In this document: positions 31,835-43,206 of the stretch, piece by piece
Layout of the letters: each line of letters opens with the position of its first letter
Numbering within the stretch: the stretch's first letter is position 1
Origin: Propionispira raffinosivorans DSM 20765
Lineage (GTDB): Bacteria > Bacillota > Negativicutes > Selenomonadales > Selenomonadaceae
NCBI RefSeq assembly: GCF_000381065.1
Contig: NZ_KB905857.1
Location: forward strand, 1 to 64,000
DNA length: 64,000 bases
Reading direction: 5' to 3'
Notes under the pieces: generated by a model
What the model was told of the DNA's origin: nothing
What the model saw: the letters and a program-made list of their open reading frames with translations, nothing else
The model's database searches: none
Program-made: the position numbers and the translations under genes

Positions 31835-33091
31835 TTAAACCTCCTCTGGTGTGGCAATTCTGCCTAAAATTGCGCTTGCTGCCGCTACATGTGGACCAGC
31901 CAGATATACTTCGCTATCTACATGCCCCATGCGGCCTCTAAAATTACGGTTTGTCGTTGATACACAGCGTTCGCCCGCCGCCAGAATCCCCATGTGTCCA
32001 CCCATGCATGGACCGCAGGTAGGCGTACTCACAGCAGCTCCAGCATGAATGAATATTTCAATATAACCAAGCTTCATGGCATCAAGATATACCTGCTGAC
32101 TCCCTGGAATAACAATGCATCGTACATCTTTATGTACTTGATGACCTTTCAGTATATCCGCTGCATTTTTCAAGTCTTCCAACCGTCCATTTGTACACGA
32201 ACCAATTACCACCTGATCAATTTTAATTTCACCTATATCGGCAACCTGTTTTGTGTTTCCCGGCAAATGAGGGAAGGCTACGACAGGTTTCAGCTGGGAG
32301 AGATTGATTTCAACCGTTCGCACATACTGTGCATCGGCATCCGATACAACGATTTCATATGGTTTCGTTACCCGATCTTTGATGTATTCAAGGGTCTTTT
32401 CATCGACGGGAAATATACCATTTTTCCCGCCCGCTTCAATTGCCATATTCGCAATTGTAAAACGATCTGCCATCGACAAAGAATCAAGACCCTCACCCGT
32501 AAATTCCAGAGCCTGGTACCTCGCTCCATCCACGCCGATCTTACCAATCAAAGTTAAGATAACGTCTTTTCCATTAATCCCTTTTGGACGGCTGCCTGTT
32601 AATTTGACCTGAATCGTCTCAGGAACTTTAAACCAAGCTTCCCCTGTTGCCAAGGCCACACCAAGATCTGTAGTCCCCACACCAGTTGAAAAACCGCCTA
32701 GAGCCCCATACGTACAAGTATGGGAATCTGCACCAATAGTAAGCATACCAGGTGCCACCAAACCCTTTTCTGGTAAAATAACATGTTCGATCCCCATGCG
32801 ACCTACTTCAAAATAATTTACGATCTTATGCTGCTTAGCAAAAGTACGCACGGCCTTTGCGAGATCTGCCGTTTTTATATCTTTATTTGGTGTAAAATGG
32901 TCCGGCACCAAAGCAATTTTCGTATTATCAAAAACCGGTTTGCCGATTTTTTCAAATTCTTTAATCGATGGTGGTGCCGTAATATCATTCGCCAAAACCA
33001 TATCAAGCTTACAATTAATTAATTGTCCTGGCACAACAGACTCGAGTCCAGCATGTTTTGCCAAGATTTTTTCAGTCATATTCATTCCCAT
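31835..33091 (-). CDS. leuC: 3-isopropylmalate dehydratase large subunit
   Basis: 418 residues, the short homoaconitase-like LeuC2 type that pairs with LeuD2. Fe-S and substrate motifs: [28 protein letters not shown], and [10 protein letters not shown], the three cysteines of the 4Fe-4S cluster. An AGGAGGG site supports this start. leuD starts four bases after its stop. Confidence 0.95.
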   Translation of the reverse strand: MGMNMTEKILAKHAGLESVVPGQLINCKLDMVLANDITAPPSIKEFEKIGKPVFDNTKIALVPDHFTPNKDIKTADLAKAVRTFAKQHKIVNYFEVGRMGIEHVILPEKGLVAPGMLTIGADSHTCTYGALGGFSTGVGTTDLGVALATGEAWFKVPETIQVKLTGSRPKGINGKDVILTLIGKIGVDGARYQALEFTGEGLDSLSMADRFTIANMAIEAGGKNGIFPVDEKTLEYIKDRVTKPYEIVVSDADAQYVRTVEINLSQLKPVVAFPHLPGNTKQVADIGEIKIDQVVIGSCTNGRLEDLKNAADILKGHQVHKDVRCIVIPGSQQVYLDAMKLGYIEIFIHAGAAVSTPTCGPCMGGHMGILAAGERCVSTTNRNFRGRMGHVDSEVYLAGPHVAAASAILGRIATPEEV

Positions 33092-33210
33092 GTATGAAAC
33101 CCTCCTAATAGCTTTTCTTAGAAAAACCGGCCTACACTCCCATACGATATGTAAGCGTAAGCCGATTCAAATTCAATTCCTGCATCGTCAAATTTTATAG
33201 CAAACAGAAC

Positions 33211-34729
<1,519 letters not shown>

Positions 34730-34744
34730 GTGTCACCCTCCCTC

Positions 34745-35007
34745 TCAAAAAAAGATAATAAAAAGCCCCTACCGGCACGTTTTACGTCATGCCAGCAGGG
34801 GCGGATATTCCGCGGTACCACCCTACATTATACTCAATGTCTCTAATAGACTTCCATTAACGCTGAAAAACGTTTGTGCCTCCTGTAAAAACAATCGACA
34901 CAAAAGCTCCGGGGCGAAGTCAAGCATTCAAATCCTACCGATTTACAGCAACCATCGGCTCTCTGCAAGGAATTAAAAAATACTTTTTACCCTCTCATCA
35001 CTGCTAT
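34745..35007 (-). promoter_or_regulatory. T-box leader (leucine-type specifier) of the ilv-leu operon
   Basis: The minus strand has the T-box GGGTGGTACCGCGGAA (34808-34823), which pairs with the uncharged tRNA NCCA end, followed by a GC-rich terminator hairpin GCCCCTGCTGGCA / TGCCGGTAGGGGC with T5. The specifier region upstream contains two CTT (Leu) triplets in the right place (34917-34919 and 34922-34924) before the closing CGGAGC of stem I. Leucyl-tRNA sensing fits the genes. Which CTT is the specifier needs folding against the family model. Confidence 0.85.
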
Positions 35008-35013
35008 TTTTCT

Positions 35014-35042
35014 ATTGTACTACACATTTATGTGAAAATCAA
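35014..35042 (-). promoter_or_regulatory. Promoter of the ilv-leu operon
   Basis: TTGATT, 17 bp, TACAAT on the minus strand, about ten bases before the expected T-box start. Confidence 0.7.
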
Positions 35043-35193
35043 TGTGTAATATCGTAACCATGTATACATTATTACAGTATTTATAATATTTGTCAATCAA
35101 TTTTTGTAACTTTTTATTTAATATATATACACACAAGAAAAAAACATACGTCACAAATGGAAAATAAGCCATACAGCAACGCTATTCTTGTAT

Positions 35194-35241
35194 AAAAAAA
35201 CTGCAATGACAAGTCTCATTCAACTTGCCACTACAGTTTTT
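35194..35241 (-). terminator. Terminator of the asparaginase gene
   Basis: AAAAACTGNNGTGGCAAG-type stem (35194-35211 with 35224-35241) and T7 on the minus strand. Between it and the ilv promoter (35043-35193) nothing is recognised. Confidence 0.7.
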
Positions 35242-35285
35242 GTGTTAAATTTGTATTCTACTTTATTTTTAATAAAACTTTCATA

Positions 35286-36371
35286 TTAATATTCGTTAAA
35301 CATTTTTTGAATTTCAGCTAAATTTGAGGTTTTTGTTAAAGCAAGCGATAATAAAATGCGCGCTTTTTGTGGACTCAAAGAATCTCCATTTAAGAAATGT
35401 TCATCGATATAAGACTGTTCCGCATCAATTACTGTTCCATTACCAACCCGTGAGCTGCGTACAACTACAATTCCTTTAGCGGCTGCTTTAGCCAAGGCTG
35501 CTTCCGCATTTTTATGGATGCTTCCATTGCCAGTCCCTGCATAAATAATACCTTTTGCCCCAGCTGCTACTGCTGCATCAACAAAGATACCATCATCATC
35601 GGCGTGTCCATAAATAACTTTTACGTAAGGAAGCTGTGCTAGGTTTTTCGTCGTAAATTCACTGTCAGCGGTATGGCGACGCGTGCTTTCACGATAAAAT
35701 TCTGGTTTACCATCATTAATATATCCCAAGAAACCAAGTTCTGGTGCCTTAAATGTGCTTACACTTGTTGTATTCGTTTTCGTCACATCACGTGCTCCGT
35801 TGATTTCGTCATTCATCGCTACTAAAACACCTTTACCAACAGCTGCTTTGTTTGCTGCAACGCGGACTGCATTCAATAGATTCATCGGACCATCGGCGCT
35901 GATTGCTGTTGCCGGACGCATCGAGCCAACTAAAACAACCGGTTTATTGCTTTTTACGGTCAAATTCAAGAAATATGCCGTTTCTTCTAATGTGTCCGTA
36001 CCATGTGTAATGACAATACCATCTACACTGTCATCAGCCAGCAATACATTGATTCGTTTCGCTAAGGTCAGCCAGATTTCATTTGTCATATCTTTACTAT
36101 CAATACTACAGATTTGTTCACCTGAAACATTTGCGTACTGTTTGACTTCTGGTACGGCATTGATCAACACATCAATACCCAAAGCTCCCGCTTTATAGCC
36201 AGTTGTGGCTGTTGCTGAAGCAGCACTGCCGGCAATTGTACCACCAGTGGCCAATATTTTAATATTGGGCAATTTGTTTGCTGTTTCTGCTGCGAATCCA
36301 CTCTGCACCCCAAAAACCATTACCAATAAGGCCATAAGAATAATACCTACACTTTTTTTCAACAAGAACAC
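35286..36371 (-). CDS. ansB: Exported L-asparaginase (type II)
   Basis: 361 residues with a Sec signal peptide (cleavage near GFAA, residue 28). Catalytic threonines are in LATGGTIAGSA and in THGTDTLEETAYFL (Thr/Asp/Lys set). It hydrolyses asparagine to aspartate and ammonia in the periplasm. Downstream of, and on the same strand as, a DASS anion transporter that could import the aspartate or export a dicarboxylate. A type II enzyme by export and length. Confidence 0.9.
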   Translation of the reverse strand: MFLLKKSVGIILMALLVMVFGVQSGFAAETANKLPNIKILATGGTIAGSAASATATTGYKAGALGIDVLINAVPEVKQYANVSGEQICSIDSKDMTNEIWLTLAKRINVLLADDSVDGIVITHGTDTLEETAYFLNLTVKSNKPVVLVGSMRPATAISADGPMNLLNAVRVAANKAAVGKGVLVAMNDEINGARDVTKTNTTSVSTFKAPELGFLGYINDGKPEFYRESTRRHTADSEFTTKNLAQLPYVKVIYGHADDDGIFVDAAVAAGAKGIIYAGTGNGSIHKNAEAALAKAAAKGIVVVRSSRVGNGTVIDAEQSYIDEHFLNGDSLSPQKARILLSLALTKTSNLAEIQKMFNEY

Positions 36372-36471
36372 CCCTTTTATTTTTTATATCTTACACATTA
36401 TATAGAACGAAGTAAAAAATTGCGCTCTGTTGGTCCATTTGTTAGCAGACAATCTTTTTCCGTTTTATATA

Positions 36472-37956
36472 TTAAAACAATCCCAGCACTTTCATCCATG
36501 GCAAACCGATACATAACCAGACAAAAAGATGCAGTGTCGTTATGATAAAACCAATTCTCCACCATTGTCCTTGCGGCATATAATTTGAGCCAAAAAATAT
36601 CGGTGTAACACCACAACCGTAATGCGTCAATAAAGAGCAGCTGTTTGCGAGTGCACCAAAAAGAATCAAGACACCAAGTACCGGAGCACCAGCGGCAACT
36701 AAAATTGTTGCAAAAGCACCAAACAAGGCCATAATATGAGCACTATTACTTGCCAGACCATAATGTACATACGTATAGACAATCGCCAAGATAACCAACA
36801 TAAACAGCCATGATGTGCCTTCCATTTGTTGACCAACCGTGCCAGCAAACCAAGTCATCAGACCGAGCTTTGACAAAAAAGCCGCCATATTGACTAAAAC
36901 ACCCATCCAAACCAATACATCCCATGCACCTTTTTGGTTTAGAACATCTGCCCAGTCAATGATCTTCGTAATAAGCATCGCTGAAAGACCTAACAGCGCC
37001 ACAAACGCTGAGTCAATCCCATGAATGGAACTCGTTGCCCACAGAACTAAAGCACACAAGAAAATTCCGCAGAGCATTTTTTCCGCTAAACTCATTGAAC
37101 CCATTTCTTCAAGTTCTTTTTTCGCCATAACTTTTGTTTCTGGCGTTTCTTTAAGTTCCGGATTGATCAGTTTATATAAAACCCATGGTGTCGCTACGGA
37201 CAAAATCAATCCCGGAACGATACAAGCAGCAAACCATGCCAGCCAGCTGACATCAACGCCGAACATTTCTTTGGATAAAGTAACAACCAACACGTTATTC
37301 GATGCACCCGTTAAAAAAATACAAGCACTCGTAATAACGGCACAATAGGAACTAAAAATCAAAAAAGCACCCGTTCTTTTATTTTTTTCCGAATCAGGTT
37401 CCGAGCCAATGGCTGAACAAATGCTACGCACGATCGGATAAATAATACCGCCCCCACGTGCTGTATTGGAAGGTGTAAATGGTGCTACAATAAAATCAGC
37501 TACAGAAAGCACATATGCTACATTTAATGTGCTGCCACCGAAACGACTCAATAAAACATAAGCGATTCTTTTGCCAAGTCCTGTTTTAATAAACCCTTCG
37601 GCAAACATAAATGCCGATACAATAAGCCATATCGTTCCATTACTAAAGCCAGCCAAAGCTTCAGATGGTGTCAATACACCAAGAACCACCAGCATTGTAC
37701 AGGCGATAATGGATACAGCACCAATCGATAAAGGTTGCAACACAAATCCCGCAATCGTTGCCACAAAAATAGCGAGTAAATGCCACGCTTGTGGTTTAAC
37801 TCCGTTTGGAATTGGCAAAAACCAAATTAGAGCTCCAATCAAAACACATAAAAGACCTTTTCCTAAACTACCGCGCAAAAAACTTTTTTTTGCGCTTTGA
37901 CCAGCCGCTATCGTCCCAGTCTGGGACACCGGCATTGCTTTCATTTTTCCAGCCAT
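36472..37956 (-). CDS. DASS-family anion:sodium symporter / dicarboxylate exchanger
   Basis: 494 residues from the ATG after TTAGGAGG. About 12 helices with the SLC13/DASS signatures TPSNTARGGGIIYPI and FLTGASNNVLVVTL (paired SNT motifs that bind carboxylate and Na+). The closest known types are CitT/YflS/DIT1-like 2-oxoglutarate/malate carriers. Probably in one unit with the asparaginase, with a divergent two-component system upstream. Confidence 0.85.
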   Translation of the reverse strand: MAGKMKAMPVSQTGTIAAGQSAKKSFLRGSLGKGLLCVLIGALIWFLPIPNGVKPQAWHLLAIFVATIAGFVLQPLSIGAVSIIACTMLVVLGVLTPSEALAGFSNGTIWLIVSAFMFAEGFIKTGLGKRIAYVLLSRFGGSTLNVAYVLSVADFIVAPFTPSNTARGGGIIYPIVRSICSAIGSEPDSEKNKRTGAFLIFSSYCAVITSACIFLTGASNNVLVVTLSKEMFGVDVSWLAWFAACIVPGLILSVATPWVLYKLINPELKETPETKVMAKKELEEMGSMSLAEKMLCGIFLCALVLWATSSIHGIDSAFVALLGLSAMLITKIIDWADVLNQKGAWDVLVWMGVLVNMAAFLSKLGLMTWFAGTVGQQMEGTSWLFMLVILAIVYTYVHYGLASNSAHIMALFGAFATILVAAGAPVLGVLILFGALANSCSLLTHYGCGVTPIFFGSNYMPQGQWWRIGFIITTLHLFVWLCIGLPWMKVLGLF

Positions 37957-38222
37957 AATATTTCCTCCTAATAAATCTAAAGAATATAATACGATAATGT
38001 ACAATCTCAATATACTAAGAGGTCTATAGAATCCGACAAGAAACTAAGTAAAAATTTTCTGACTATTTTTATATAATATCTTATCATTAATAACAAGTAT
38101 GTATATTGATACATTTAATAAATATATTATATGTAAATAAGAAGCATAGCCACAAATTTCTATTTCATGCTATAATTGAGCTAATGATTTTTTCTTATAT
38201 TATTTTATCATTGAGGTTATTT

Positions 38223-39509
38223 ATGAAACAACATCGAAATCTAATACTTTTTGCATTAATGCTCTTGCTCGTTCCGCTTGCAGGTGAACCAAAATTTCAC
38301 CCATTTACAGGGGATCTTGCTTCTTTCCGCGTTAGTTTTGGCTCACCACTCTTTTTACTATTTTTGCTTTGGCTCCGTAATGTTCCTTTTGTTGTATCCG
38401 GTTTTTCTGTTGGGTTAGCTGTTACAATATTTCGAATTTTCCTTGATCTATGGACTACGACAATTTCATTTTCCACGAGTTTGGGGCTGCACGGACCGAC
38501 ATTTTTCTATTATTTGACGTATGCCGCTTGTTTTCATATCCCTAAATTTAATGCAGCACTCTACAATAAAGCGCTGCAAATTGCCGGTTGGTCCATTCTA
38601 GCCGAAATCGCTGCCAGCATTGCTGAACTTACTATGACAAGCATCTATGCCAGCAGTGATTTCAATATAACACTTTCGGTTCTGATCAAAATATCCGCGA
38701 TTGCATTCTTACGCTGTTTCTTTATCTTAAGTTTTTTCTTCCTGACACAAATTTATCAGGCTGAAACAAGGGCTAACCATGAACATCAGCAAAAGCAGCA
38801 CATGCTGCTTTTGATCTCCAATCTATATGAAGAAGTAATCCAACTGAATAAATCACAAAAGAATGCCGAAGCGGTTACCCTTAATTGTTATAAAATCTAT
38901 GAAAATTTGCAGGATCAAGCTACGATAATCGACCCGACAAAATTAGCCAGTGAAATTTTAAGCATTGCTGGTCAAGTCCACGAAATCAAAAAAGACAACC
39001 AGCGAATCTACGCAGGGCTCCGTCAGTTAACCAATAACCGTGAACTAAAAGATTATATGCCAACGACTGCACTTGTTGATCTCATTATAGAATCAAATCG
39101 CAAATATGCTAAGGCTTTACAAAAAGAAATCACCTTCACCAGTCACGTCGACCCGCAGCTCCCGGCCTTGCATGTGTATACAGTATTATCTTTGGTAAAT
39201 AATTTAGTTGCAAATGCCGTAGAAGCAATCGAGAAATCTGGTACCATTGAACTTCATTTTACCAAAATGGCTGATATGATAAAAATACAGATTTCGGACA
39301 CTGGCATAGGTATTTCACCGCAAAAAGTACCGTTACTCTTTAAACCTGGTTATACAACAAAATTCGACTCGATAGGCAATCCATCGACGGGAGTTGGTCT
39401 TGCTTATGTAAAACATCTCACGGAAGAACTGCATGGAAATATAATTGTAACGGTTGAAGATAAGACCTCTTTTCTCTTATCAATCCCTTTACTAAATTTG
39501 AAAGGATGA
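38223..39509 (+). CDS. Membrane sensor histidine kinase, YcbA/GlnK-like
   Basis: 428 residues from the ATG after TGAGGT. Five to six membrane helices (about 8-180), then a region VHEIKKDNQRIYAGL that carries the phosphoacceptor His in the YcbA manner, and a GHKL ATPase domain: NNLVANAVEAI (N box), SDTGIGIS (G1) and STGVGLAYVKHL (G2). In Bacillus subtilis the YcbA/YcbB (GlnK/GlnL) pair senses glutamine and drives glutaminase and transporter genes. Here the divergent genes are asparaginase and a carboxylate carrier. Confidence 0.8.
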   Translation: MKQHRNLILFALMLLLVPLAGEPKFHPFTGDLASFRVSFGSPLFLLFLLWLRNVPFVVSGFSVGLAVTIFRIFLDLWTTTISFSTSLGLHGPTFFYYLTYAACFHIPKFNAALYNKALQIAGWSILAEIAASIAELTMTSIYASSDFNITLSVLIKISAIAFLRCFFILSFFFLTQIYQAETRANHEHQQKQHMLLLISNLYEEVIQLNKSQKNAEAVTLNCYKIYENLQDQATIIDPTKLASEILSIAGQVHEIKKDNQRIYAGLRQLTNNRELKDYMPTTALVDLIIESNRKYAKALQKEITFTSHVDPQLPALHVYTVLSLVNNLVANAVEAIEKSGTIELHFTKMADMIKIQISDTGIGISPQKVPLLFKPGYTTKFDSIGNPSTGVGLAYVKHLTEELHGNIIVTVEDKTSFLLSIPLLNLKG

Positions 39510-39518
39510 TTCCCTTTT

Positions 39519-40445
39519 ATGCGTTTTATGATTGTGGATGACGATGAAGTCATCCGTACGATGCTCTCAGACATCATTGAAGATTATGACCTTGGTGAAA
39601 TTGCGGGCGAAGCTGACAACGGTTCGCTGATTGATACAGCTTTGCTGGAAAGGAAAAAAATCGATATATTAGTAATTGATATGCTCATGCCGATACGCGA
39701 TGGTGTACAAACGGTAAAATCAATCAAAGCCGATTTTACAGGAAAGATCATCATGTTATCACAAGTTGAAAACAAAGAAATGATTGGCAATGCCTATAGT
39801 TTAGGTGTCGATTACTATATTACCAAACCAATCAACCGTAATGAAGTTGTTAGTGTCATCCGAGCGGTCAGTGAACACATGCAGCTTAAAAATCTTGTTC
39901 ACAATATCGAAAAAAATCTTCATACGGCTTTACGATCCAATCATTCTGCCGAAATAGCTAATACGATAAGACATACGCCCCTGCCGCTGACCATTCGACA
40001 AAAAGGCGAAATGATGTTAACAGAAATGGGTATTGGCGGTGAAAAAGGCTGTAAAGATCTTTTGGATATCCTGCAATTTTTACAAAAACAGGAACAGGAA
40101 ACTCTAATGCAAAAAGATTTTCCCTCACTTAAAATTATATTCACAAAAATTGCCGAAGCAAAACTAGGCCAGGAAAATACAATTGAAATTCAGAAAGAAT
40201 ACAAAGCTTTGGAGCAACGTTTGCGCCGCACCATTTTTCAAGCTCTGGTTAATCTTGCCTCAATGGGCATCATTGATTATGCAAATCCAAAGTTCGAGGA
40301 ATATGCTGCCAAATTTTTTGATTTTACGGAAGTACGTAAAATTATGCTGACTCTCGAAAGCAACGAAAAAGTAAATATGTCGCAGATTCATATCAATAGT
40401 AAAAAATTCATCAAAGTATTATTTATGGAAGCGAAAAAAGATTGA
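39519..40445 (+). CDS. Response regulator with YcbB domain, GlnL-like
   Basis: 308 residues. Receiver domain 1-120 with DDD at 7-9, phosphoacceptor in DILVIDMLMP (Asp near 52) and Lys in TKPINR. The C-terminal YcbB-type domain (about 130-300) includes TLRQKGEM-like and FQALVNLASMGIIDYANPKF segments used in DNA binding. Nine bases after the kinase gene. Confidence 0.85.
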   Translation: MRFMIVDDDEVIRTMLSDIIEDYDLGEIAGEADNGSLIDTALLERKKIDILVIDMLMPIRDGVQTVKSIKADFTGKIIMLSQVENKEMIGNAYSLGVDYYITKPINRNEVVSVIRAVSEHMQLKNLVHNIEKNLHTALRSNHSAEIANTIRHTPLPLTIRQKGEMMLTEMGIGGEKGCKDLLDILQFLQKQEQETLMQKDFPSLKIIFTKIAEAKLGQENTIEIQKEYKALEQRLRRTIFQALVNLASMGIIDYANPKFEEYAAKFFDFTEVRKIMLTLESNEKVNMSQIHINSKKFIKVLFMEAKKD

Positions 40446-40453
40446 TTCACCAC

Positions 40454-40502
40454 AAAAAGGCACACAATTTCAAACCAATAATTTGAGATCGTGTGCCTTT
40501 TA
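40454..40502. terminator. Bidirectional terminator
   Basis: AAAGGCACAC / GTGTGCCTTT stem extended by an imperfect AATTTCAAA / TTTGAGAT pairing, between convergent genes. Confidence 0.75.
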
Positions 40503-40511
40503 TTTTATGTC

Positions 40512-41915
40512 CTATTTGTTATTTGTTAAATCTTCTCCATTACTGGCAATTACTTTTTTATACCAGTAAAAAGATTTTTTCTTCAAACGTTTCATATCCT
40601 TCAAGTCGTCTTCCGTACGATTCACATATATAAACCCATAACGTTTAACAAACCCCTGATGAGTACTAATAAGATCAATGGCCGACCACGGACAATACCC
40701 CAGCAGTTCTACACCATCATCTACCGCGAGCTTAGCCTGCATGATATGTTTTTGCAAATATTCGATGCGATAATCATCGATGATTTCACCATTTTCATTG
40801 ACTTCATCATACGCACCCAAACCATTTTCCGTAACAATGAGCGGTAAATGATACCGATCATAGATTTCTCTTAGTGTAATGCGGAAACCTTCTGGATCAA
40901 CTTCCCAGCCAAACTGTGTTTTTTGTAAATATTCATTTTTAGAGCCCGCATAAAAACCTTTCATACCAATCGAAATCTGTTGATCGCCACTTTCATCATC
41001 CTCAAAAATTGCACTGCCATCGGCTACGGTAGCCGTCGCATAGTAATTAAAAGCAATAAAATCTGGTTTCGCATCCTTTAGCACTTCCATATCACCAGCT
41101 TCAATCGCTGGTGTAATTCCTGTTTTTTCCATGAAATTCCATGCAACCGTATTATAACGACCATATACCGCCATATCCAGATACAACCAATTGCGAATTG
41201 CCGTAAAGTTCTGCATAGCTAAAATATCTTCCGGTTTGCAGGTTTTAGGGTATACATAACTAATATTTGGTGCTGGACCGATTTTGGCGCCAACCACCAT
41301 CTTATGCAGTAATTTCATTGTAAGTGCTTGGGCAATCAGCATATGATGATTTTGCTGATATAATATTTTTTGGACCTCCGCCGCACTTCCATTTACCGTG
41401 CCAATTGCAGCACCATGCAAGATCATCATGTTTTCCTCATTGATGGTCAGCCAATATTTTACACGCGTCCCAAATTCCTCAAATAACACTTTGGCATATT
41501 TTAAAAACGCATCAATTGTTTTACGATTTGACCAGCCACCTTTTTTTTCCAGTTCAAAAGGTAAATCAAAATGGTACATCGTAATTAACGGTTCAATTTT
41601 ATATTTTAGACATTCATCGATTAGTTTACTATAAAATTCAATGCCTTTAGGATTGATTGCCCCATCACCGTCGGGAATGATTCTTGTCCAAGCAATCGAA
41701 AAACGATATGTTTTAAATCCCATTTCAGCCATCAAAGCTATATCTTCTTTGAAATGATGGTAATGATCCGATGCCACTTTAAAATCTGGTGTTCCTGGCA
41801 AAACTGCCTTAACATCCTGCACGGACAAACCTTTATCATCTTCACCGTATGCTCCCTCAACCTGATAAGCCGAAGTAGAAGCACCCCATAAAAAATCCTG
41901 TTTAAACTGTTTCAT
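40512..41915 (-). CDS. GH1 6-phospho-beta-glucosidase
   Basis: 467 residues from the ATG after GGGAGCG. GH1 barrel with DFLWGASTSAYQVEGAY, acid/base Glu in WLTINEEN and nucleophile Glu in LIVTENGLGAYD. The C-terminal YVNRTEDDLKDMKRLKKKSF, followed by YWYKKVI, is the type found in 6-phospho-beta-glucosidases, which bind the phosphate with Ser/Lys/Tyr. No PTS permease gene is adjacent, so the phosphorylated sugar must come from a distant system. Divergent RpiR regulator upstream. Confidence 0.85.
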   Translation of the reverse strand: MKQFKQDFLWGASTSAYQVEGAYGEDDKGLSVQDVKAVLPGTPDFKVASDHYHHFKEDIALMAEMGFKTYRFSIAWTRIIPDGDGAINPKGIEFYSKLIDECLKYKIEPLITMYHFDLPFELEKKGGWSNRKTIDAFLKYAKVLFEEFGTRVKYWLTINEENMMILHGAAIGTVNGSAAEVQKILYQQNHHMLIAQALTMKLLHKMVVGAKIGPAPNISYVYPKTCKPEDILAMQNFTAIRNWLYLDMAVYGRYNTVAWNFMEKTGITPAIEAGDMEVLKDAKPDFIAFNYYATATVADGSAIFEDDESGDQQISIGMKGFYAGSKNEYLQKTQFGWEVDPEGFRITLREIYDRYHLPLIVTENGLGAYDEVNENGEIIDDYRIEYLQKHIMQAKLAVDDGVELLGYCPWSAIDLISTHQGFVKRYGFIYVNRTEDDLKDMKRLKKKSFYWYKKVIASNGEDLTNNK

Positions 41916-42134
41916 AAGCAAATCGCTCCCATCATTTTTTCTCTGCAACTGCAGTATAACAAATCAAATCGGACATCTCTATAAAATCAGAAAAGTTGAT
42001 GCTTTGTTTCATCTATTTCCTAAAAAAGTGTAGATTACCTGACATTTGTATGTCAAATTACCGTAAACCGCTGCCGCAAAAACAAGGTATAGCTATGCTA
42101 TAATAACAATATATATGGCATTAAACATTTTATA

Positions 42135-42245
42135 TGACACTCGTCAGGAATGGGGTGTAGGGTTGAGTGGCGTTACGCAGGAAGCAAACGATGCCCTATA
42201 CCCAATTTCTGGCAGACTGATAGACTGGATGTAATTTCTTTAATG
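42135..42245 (+). ncRNA. Candidate structured leader RNA upstream of the RpiR gene
   Basis: A GC-richer island in AT-rich DNA. GGGTGTAG pairs with CTATACCC (8 bp, one G-U; extendable to 10), enclosing GGCGTT...AAC...GCC and an inner GC-AGGAA-GC loop; an outer CAG/CTG pair may close it. A TATAAT (42099-42104) lies upstream, about right for a transcript that starts near 42110 and runs into the regulator gene. It does not match any riboswitch consensus I can recall, nor a PTS antiterminator site exactly. The rest of 41916-42281 shows nothing. Confidence 0.4.
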
Positions 42246-42281
42246 CGTTCTATATAGCATGCTAACAGAAAGGAAAACCTT

Positions 42282-43127
42282 ATGATTTTAGAACAACTGC
42301 AACATACTAAAAATTTTTCTGAATCAGAACAAACCATTATCCGCTATCTACTAAATGCACCGGAAACAATCCTCGATTTTTCGATCAAAGATTTGGCAAA
42401 AGTCAGCTATACAAGTCCCTCGACCGTGATACGACTCGTCAATAAACTAAACAATAAAAAAGGATTTTCGCATTTCAAAGCCACATTTTTTAATGAAATC
42501 AATTCGCTGGCCGCACACGCTACGCCAGCTACGGCAATTAATATCAATGAGACGAATTATTCGATTATCAATAAGGTTGCCAATTTAGAAATTGAAACAA
42601 TCGAAAAGACTCGACTTTCCATCAACTACACAACCATTGCCAATGTATCAAAACTACTCAACAGCAGCACGCAGATTGAATTTTTTGGGTTTGATGATAA
42701 CCTGCATCTCGTAAAAACCTATCTTTATCGCATGATGGCACTAGGCAAACAAGTATCCATCCATGACTCTGCCAATGCACAATATTATCAGGCAATCCAG
42801 TCATCAAGCAAAGCCGTTGCAATCATCATGTCACGTACTGGTGAAAATCGTCGTCTGGTCGAGATTGGAAACCACTTAAAAGAACGCCGCACCCCAATCA
42901 TCTTATTGACGCCTTCTCGCGACTCAACACTAGGACAATTGGCGACGGAATGGATTGAAATTCAAAATGATATACACCGAGAATCCATTGGAAATATTGT
43001 TTATGACACCTGCTGCCAATACATTTTAAATGTTTTATGTGGTATTTTATATAGCAATAACTATGAAAACAATAAAAACATCTTACAAGCCTATAAAAAA
43101 AATGTAAAACATATGCTGCTAAAGTAA
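42282..43127 (+). CDS. RpiR/MurR-family regulator
   Basis: 281 residues: N-terminal HTH_6 (ILDFSIKDLAKVSYTSPSTV, IRLVNKLNNKKGF) and C-terminal SIS domain (about 110-250) for phosphosugars (IEFFGFDDN, IIMSRTGENRRLVEIG). Divergent from the GH1 enzyme and probably its regulator, responding to a 6-phospho-beta-glucoside or hexose phosphate. AGAAAGGAAAACC is the ribosome site. Confidence 0.9.
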   Translation: MILEQLQHTKNFSESEQTIIRYLLNAPETILDFSIKDLAKVSYTSPSTVIRLVNKLNNKKGFSHFKATFFNEINSLAAHATPATAININETNYSIINKVANLEIETIEKTRLSINYTTIANVSKLLNSSTQIEFFGFDDNLHLVKTYLYRMMALGKQVSIHDSANAQYYQAIQSSSKAVAIIMSRTGENRRLVEIGNHLKERRTPIILLTPSRDSTLGQLATEWIEIQNDIHRESIGNIVYDTCCQYILNVLCGILYSNNYENNKNILQAYKKNVKHMLLK

Positions 43128-43154
43128 AATCGGCTAACATATAATCCTGAAATG

Positions 43155-43192
43155 AAAAAACAGACCTGCATCTATAAAAGATACAGGTCTGT
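43155..43192. terminator. Bidirectional terminator
   Basis: ACAGACCTGCATC / GATACAGGTCTGT hairpin with T6 on the minus strand, after nifJ and the RpiR gene. Confidence 0.8.
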
Positions 43193-43206
43193 ACTCATTT
43201 TAAGCT

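Noticed and set aside
42135-42245. PTS antiterminator (RAT) site or SRP RNA
   Set aside because: Only partial resemblance (GGGTTG ... GCAGGAAGCAAA); spacing and key bases do not fit either, so it is left as an unassigned structure.
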